Positions 60,806-64,000 of a stretch of DNA of 64,000 bases are shown in pieces. The translations under genes were made by a program, and so were the position numbers. The stretch is from an uncultured Candidatus Melainabacteria bacterium (GTDB lineage Bacteria; Cyanobacteriota; Vampirovibrionia; Gastranaerophilales; Gastranaerophilaceae), in assembly GCA_934718135.1 (NCBI GenBank), contig CAKUZW010000002.1, positions 1-64,000 of the forward strand, in the 5' to 3' direction. The first letter of the stretch is position 1. Every line of letters starts with the position of its first letter. Under the pieces are notes generated by a model. That model was not told the DNA's origin. It made no database searches and was given only the letters and a program-made list of their open reading frames with translations.

Positions 60806-61777
60806 TTACCAAGGATAATCTTTACCAATTTCCCATCCTGCACGTTTAATCTTTTCAGCACAATAACGACCTGTTCCGCTTTTACTGCAATCTTCATTAA
60901 TGGCTTCATTTGTTTTCTGATAACCAAAAGGTTGAATTCCTATATCCTCAAAATTAGAACCGACCAAATAAAATACATCCTTACCAAACGTATTTGGGCC
61001 TTTTGAACCATTTAAGTCAACAACAATTGCAATACCTCCATCTGTTCCAACAGTTCCATTAAAATAAGGATAACCTCTCCATAAACCACGAATTTGTATA
61101 GAATAAACAAACCCTTCATTCGTTTGGAACGTAAAATTAGCAGCATTTGTCATCTGGAATGGATTAGTCTCACCATCCAATTGTTTAAAAAAGCGACTTT
61201 TATATCCACAATCCATAGGGGTGTTACAATATGTTGAATATTTTAAAAATGGAGCCCAATATTTATTAAAATAATCTTCAATATCCAAATTTAAAATATC
61301 ATTAACTTCAGGTTGTCCCTGTTCTGCAACAGAAAGCTTATACGCTTGATTTAAAATAGAAATACTCTTTTGCAATTTCACAACCGTAACTTTCTTTTGA
61401 TGAGTCGTTATCAAATTTGGAATTGTCATTGCCGCTACTATGCCGATTATGCCAAGGGTGATGAGGACTTCGGCGAGAGTAAAAGCGGGTTGTTTTATAA
61501 ATGTCATTCCGGACTTGATTCGGAATCTCCTTAACTTTTTAAGGGACAAGGAAATAGGGAAATAAGGAAATAAAGTCTTTACGTTTTTATTAATCATGTC
61601 ATTGCGAACGGGTTTTGAGAAATTATTTTTCAAATTGGATAGTAGTCTCCAGTGTCGCAATCCCTGACAATTTTCACTATTGCCTAATTCGTTAGGGATT
61701 ACTACGTCACGTTGTGTTGACTTTTGTTCTTCTTGTTCAATATTTTTCCTCGTAATGACATGATTTTTATTTTTCAT
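60806..61777 (-). CDS. prepilin-type protein F with repeat-derived leader
   Basis: The start follows AAGAAAGGGTATATAAGT, the same ribosome-binding context as the other prepilins. After MKNKN the frame enters the 278-bp repeat (residues 6-97) and leaves it into PAFTLAEVLITLGIIGIVAAMTIPNLI. An ATG inside the repeat (61505-61507, MTFIKQPAFTLAE) could provide a short leader instead. The globular domain has CNTPMDCGY, the loop VDLNGSKGPNTFGKDVF and a terminal GRYCAEKIKRAGW. It is divergent from the XRE gene at 62187, with 410 bp of repeat-filled DNA between. Confidence 0.83.
   Translation of the reverse strand: MKNKNHVITRKNIEQEEQKSTQRDVVIPNELGNSENCQGLRHWRLLSNLKNNFSKPVRNDMINKNVKTLFPYFPISLSLKKLRRFRIKSGMTFIKQPAFTLAEVLITLGIIGIVAAMTIPNLITTHQKKVTVVKLQKSISILNQAYKLSVAEQGQPEVNDILNLDIEDYFNKYWAPFLKYSTYCNTPMDCGYKSRFFKQLDGETNPFQMTNAANFTFQTNEGFVYSIQIRGLWRGYPYFNGTVGTDGGIAIVVDLNGSKGPNTFGKDVFYLVGSNFEDIGIQPFGYQKTNEAINEDCSKSGTGRYCAEKIKRAGWEIGKDYPW
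61486..61763 (-). repeat. 278-bp dispersed repeat inside the prepilin F leader
   Basis: It has the same length, boundaries and reading frame as the copy in prepilin D (25315-25592). The differences are concentrated in the first ~100 bp. Confidence 0.9.
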
Positions 61778-61829
61778 ACTTATATACCCTTTCTTATTTG
61801 TTACTACTAAATGTGTTTAGGATCACGTC

Positions 61830-61971
61830 ACCCTGAACAGCACGAGCGAAAGCGAAGTGCGTGATTCAGGGTCTATCCATTTGATTTGTTATTTAATCAA
61901 CATTGATAGATTCTGAATAGCAAGAAAATTTAGTGCTCATCCTTCACACAAATTTTCTAAGCTTTCAGAAT
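61830..61971. repeat. two dispersed palindromic elements
   Basis: The first has arms ACCCTGAA (61830-61837) and TTCAGGGT (61865-61872) around a CAC/GTG pair. The second has outer arms ATTCTGAA (61910) and TTCAGAAT (61964), and inner arms AGAAAATTT and AAATTTTCT. Such stem-loops could act in RNA or be relics of mobile units. I see no gene in 61778-62186. Confidence 0.75.
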
Positions 61972-62135
61972 GACATAAAAAATGTAACAAACTTATTTCC
62001 TTGTCCATTTTTCCTTATTCCCTTAAAAAATTTCTTCATAAGCATTATCCTCTAACTTTAAGTTTTTTATACTAAAAATTTTTGCCTTTTATATTCTCCT
62101 GTATACCAGTAGTCATAAAGCATTTAGTCATGTTA

Positions 62136-62152
62136 GTAGACATAGTGTCTAC
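62136..62152 (+). promoter_or_regulatory. operator candidate of cassette F
   Basis: GTAGAC-atagt-GTCTAC is a perfect inverted repeat 34 bp before the XRE-F start. No other cassette carries this sequence. I could not place a convincing promoter around it. Confidence 0.5.
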
Positions 62153-62186
62153 GACAGATTGAGTTTATTGTATCACAATAACAATT

Positions 62187-62396
62187 ATGAGTAAAGATAT
62201 CTGCAAAATATTTGGCAAAAGACTATATCAAATAAGAACTCAAAAAGGTTTATCCCAAGAAGATTTGGGGTTTGAGGTTGGACTTGATAAATCTACTATT
62301 GGAAAATACGAATTGGCTAAACGATGTATCAACATTCGCCAAGCAAAAATGATTGCAGACGCTTTAGGTGTAAAATTGGCAGATTTGCTTGAATAA
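62187..62396 (+). CDS. XRE-family repressor-like protein of prepilin cassette F
   Basis: The 69-aa product is a single XRE domain (FGKRLYQIRTQKGLSQEDLGFEVGLDKSTIGKYELA). It is divergent from prepilin F, with the intergenic distance stretched to 410 bp by repeats. The recognition helix differs from the others. A hairpin terminator lies about 175 bp downstream. Confidence 0.86.
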   Translation: MSKDICKIFGKRLYQIRTQKGLSQEDLGFEVGLDKSTIGKYELAKRCINIRQAKMIADALGVKLADLLE

Positions 62397-62570
62397 ATTA
62401 TTCCACCATTCACAATATAAGCAATGTGCAAACCTCTTATAAATTCAAAAATCGTAGTGCAATACTTAATTATTAAGAATTGTAAATTTACTATTACAAA
62501 ATTAGCAATTTTTCAAATTCAGAATACTTTATATAAATATATAAAGCTCTCTCTTCTTATTTAAACGGAT

Positions 62571-62604
62571 AGGCCTTGGTAACAAAAAACAAGGTCTTTT
62601 TTTT
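62571..62604 (+). terminator. rightward terminator
   Basis: GCCTTG / CAAGGtC hairpin followed by eight T on the plus strand. It lies beyond the XRE-F gene and next to the mlaE stop. Confidence 0.7.
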
Positions 62605-62608
62605 ATGC

Positions 62609-63367
62609 TTATGCGATATAAAATAACAAATTGATTAAAAAATCAGCAACAAGCATATAAATTGTTGAAAGAATTGCAGCCTGAGTAGTTGAAGTTCCGA
62701 CTTCTTTAGCTCCACCTCTAGTTTGATAACCCTTTGTGGCACAAACCAAAGCTATCAAAGCTCCAAAAATACAAGCTTTTAGCAAACTTATATAAATATC
62801 TTTTGTTGCCATCCAAGACCAAGCAGAAGCCATATATCTTGCAGGGTGAAGGTTAATTGTCTCCAATGATACAAACATACCACCCAAAATTCCAACAAAT
62901 TCAGCAATCAAAACAACCATAGGAACCGTGATTGCTGAAGCTAAAATTCTTGGAGTAAAATAATATCCGACAGGATTAATCTTTAAGGTTTTTATCGCAT
63001 CAACTTGAGATGTAACTTGCATATTGGCAATTTCAGCAGAAATCGCCGTACCGGCTCTTGCTCCTATTGCCAAAGCAACAAACCCAGGAGCAATCTCTCT
63101 AATCATAACAACAGCAATTGTTCCGCCAATATAAGCTTCAGCACCTGTTAAAAGAAATTCTTTTGATACCTGAATTGCAATAACAGCGGCAGAAATAAAA
63201 GCAATAACCAAAGAAATAGGCAAAGAGTCATAACTTATTGTAGCAGCCTGTGAAACAATTGTTCTAAATCTCACATTTCCACCAAAAATATATTTTATAC
63301 ATTCTATCAAATTTTGAACGCATAAACCTAAAAATTTAATCAAATCCTTACCCTTTCTCTTATGCAC
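62609..63367 (-). CDS. mlaE: MlaE-family ABC transporter permease
   Basis: The 252-aa polytopic protein matches MlaE, the inner-membrane permease of Mla lipid transporters. Typical segments are AVIAIQVSKEFLLTGAEAYIGGTIAVVMIREIAPGFVALAIGARAGTAISAEIANMQVTSQVDAIKTLKINPVGYYFTPRIL and TKGYQTRGGAKEVGTSTTQA, read here with few gaps. A GTG start at 63367 is used; a TTG at 63343 preceded by AAGG is an alternative. The ATPase and MCE genes are not adjacent. The MlaA-type fusion at 46368 is the other Mla component in the window. Confidence 0.9.
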   Translation of the reverse strand: MHKRKGKDLIKFLGLCVQNLIECIKYIFGGNVRFRTIVSQAATISYDSLPISLVIAFISAAVIAIQVSKEFLLTGAEAYIGGTIAVVMIREIAPGFVALAIGARAGTAISAEIANMQVTSQVDAIKTLKINPVGYYFTPRILASAITVPMVVLIAEFVGILGGMFVSLETINLHPARYMASAWSWMATKDIYISLLKACIFGALIALVCATKGYQTRGGAKEVGTSTTQAAILSTIYMLVADFLINLLFYIA

Positions 63368-63400
63368 TATATTGTAACATAAAAGGAAGAACTTTAAACA

Positions 63401-64000
63401 TTACTTATATTTTCTTACAAGTTTTTGAAAATAATCAGCATCTTCTTTTGCCTTTTGAGCACAAGCGATTCCAAAATTATTTGTTTCTCTAGTTGCTCTT
63501 ACTTTATCTAAATCACAATATTCATCACCCTGATACCTGGTTCCGTTATCACCCATTGTCCGCAAAATACCGTCCTGAAAATGGAATGTAAAAACATCAA
63601 AACCTTCCATATTTGGAGGATTTTTTATTCCATTCAAATCTACAGTTACAAAAATATAAGGATTTGCAGTTCTTACAGTATTTTCAAACATTAAAAGTGT
63701 CCCGTCTTGCAACAAAATCGCTCCATCATCCAAAAACCAATTTGATATTCCCTTGTACAAATTATTGTCTCGAGTTTGAACATTTGGGCATAATGGACTA
63801 TTTGCAGCAGACCCATGGCAAAGAGAAGCTCCTGATAAATATCTAGCAAAAACTCTATAAAATTCAGTTGGATTATAAGAATTTGGATCTAGAGAAACAT
63901 CATCCGCTTCCATTTGCTTAAAAACTTGTTGGACAGTTGAATAAGATTTCAAAAACTGAGATCTAAGTCTTTGTGCCTTGTAGTTATTTATAAGCCCCGG
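63401..64000 (-). CDS. prepilin-type protein G, 5' end outside the window
   Basis: The frame is open to the right edge and begins there with PGLINNYKAQRLRSQFLKSYSTVQQVF, which continues a prepilin helix (…AMTIPGLINNYK…). The region further right must hold the AFTLAE signal. The body has GASLCHGSAANSPLCPN and the shared loop VDLNGIKNPPNMEGFDVFTFHF. Its regulator, if any, is out of view. Confidence 0.85.
   Translation of the reverse strand, partial: PGLINNYKAQRLRSQFLKSYSTVQQVFKQMEADDVSLDPNSYNPTEFYRVFARYLSGASLCHGSAANSPLCPNVQTRDNNLYKGISNWFLDDGAILLQDGTLLMFENTVRTANPYIFVTVDLNGIKNPPNMEGFDVFTFHFQDGILRTMGDNGTRYQGDEYCDLDKVRATRETNNFGIACAQKAKEDADYFQKLVRKYK

Overview
The window is AT-rich and densely packed with bacterial genes. 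It looks like a non-photosynthetic, gut-type relative of the cyanobacteria (Gastranaerophilales / Melainabacteria-like). This assignment is inference from gene content. The supporting genes are a Ycf46-type AAA ATPase followed by a DUF2997-type protein, a DUF4330 protein, a GH57/DUF3536 glucan enzyme, an S-layer-homology protein, outer-membrane lipid (Mla) and heptose-kinase genes, and many prepilins whose N-termini share the AFTLAE...LITLGIIGIVAAMTIP signature. No photosynthesis, phage or transposase gene is visible.

Layout. 1-680: a leftward promoter, degenerate repeats and a terminator. 681-5962: glucan phosphorylase, a PLP-dependent lyase, a secreted VWA protein, a Cys-rich peptide and a DUF3137 protein. 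6045-7115: first XRE/prepilin pair. 7116-11787: two lineage-specific genes, the GH57 enzyme and an exported OB-like protein. 11993-15175: SWIM-SNF2 helicase. 15178-16597: repeats and the second prepilin/XRE pair. 16587-20272: trmD, rimM, an Asn/Gly/Arg-rich zinc-ribbon protein, dtd, thyX. 20328-21397: third pair. 21472-24944: rpmE, DUF486, tRNA-Thr, tRNA-Thr, tRNA-Tyr, lineage-specific proteins and a transporter remnant. 24958-26358: fourth pair. 26779-38016: winged-helix protein, rearranged AddAB-like helicase and nuclease, pdxA, sugar-acid kinase, ssb, feoAB fusion, aroA. 38090-42894: HhH protein, radical-SAM activase, Ycf46-type ATPase, duplicated protein, DUF2997, tRNA-Ser. 42904-44030: fifth pair. 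44037-49889: kinase-like protein, tcdA-type enzyme, MlaA-hydrolase fusion, SLH protein. 49970-51867: a metallopeptidase gene between two 282-bp direct repeats. 52048-57770: yebC, GGDEF, tsaE, tsaB, HNH-like protein, zinc ribbon and small unknowns. 57774-60689: O-antigen ligase, DUF4330, heptose kinase. 60806-62396: sixth pair. 62609-64000: mlaE and a truncated seventh prepilin.

The most striking pattern is that every complete prepilin gene in the window (six of six) is transcribed divergently from its own small XRE repressor-like gene. Most of the short shared intergenic regions carry a different palindrome overlapping the promoter. They look like a set of insulated, individually switched pilin cassettes. 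Two of them have in addition taken up the same 278-bp dispersed repeat in frame in the prepilin leader. A second candidate system is the radical-SAM / Ycf46-type ATPase / duplicated protein / DUF2997 operon. A third theme is a set of lineage-specific proteins that share a short N-terminal SF/NF-x-(G/A) motif and carry effector-like domains (kinase-like, HNH-like, unknown).
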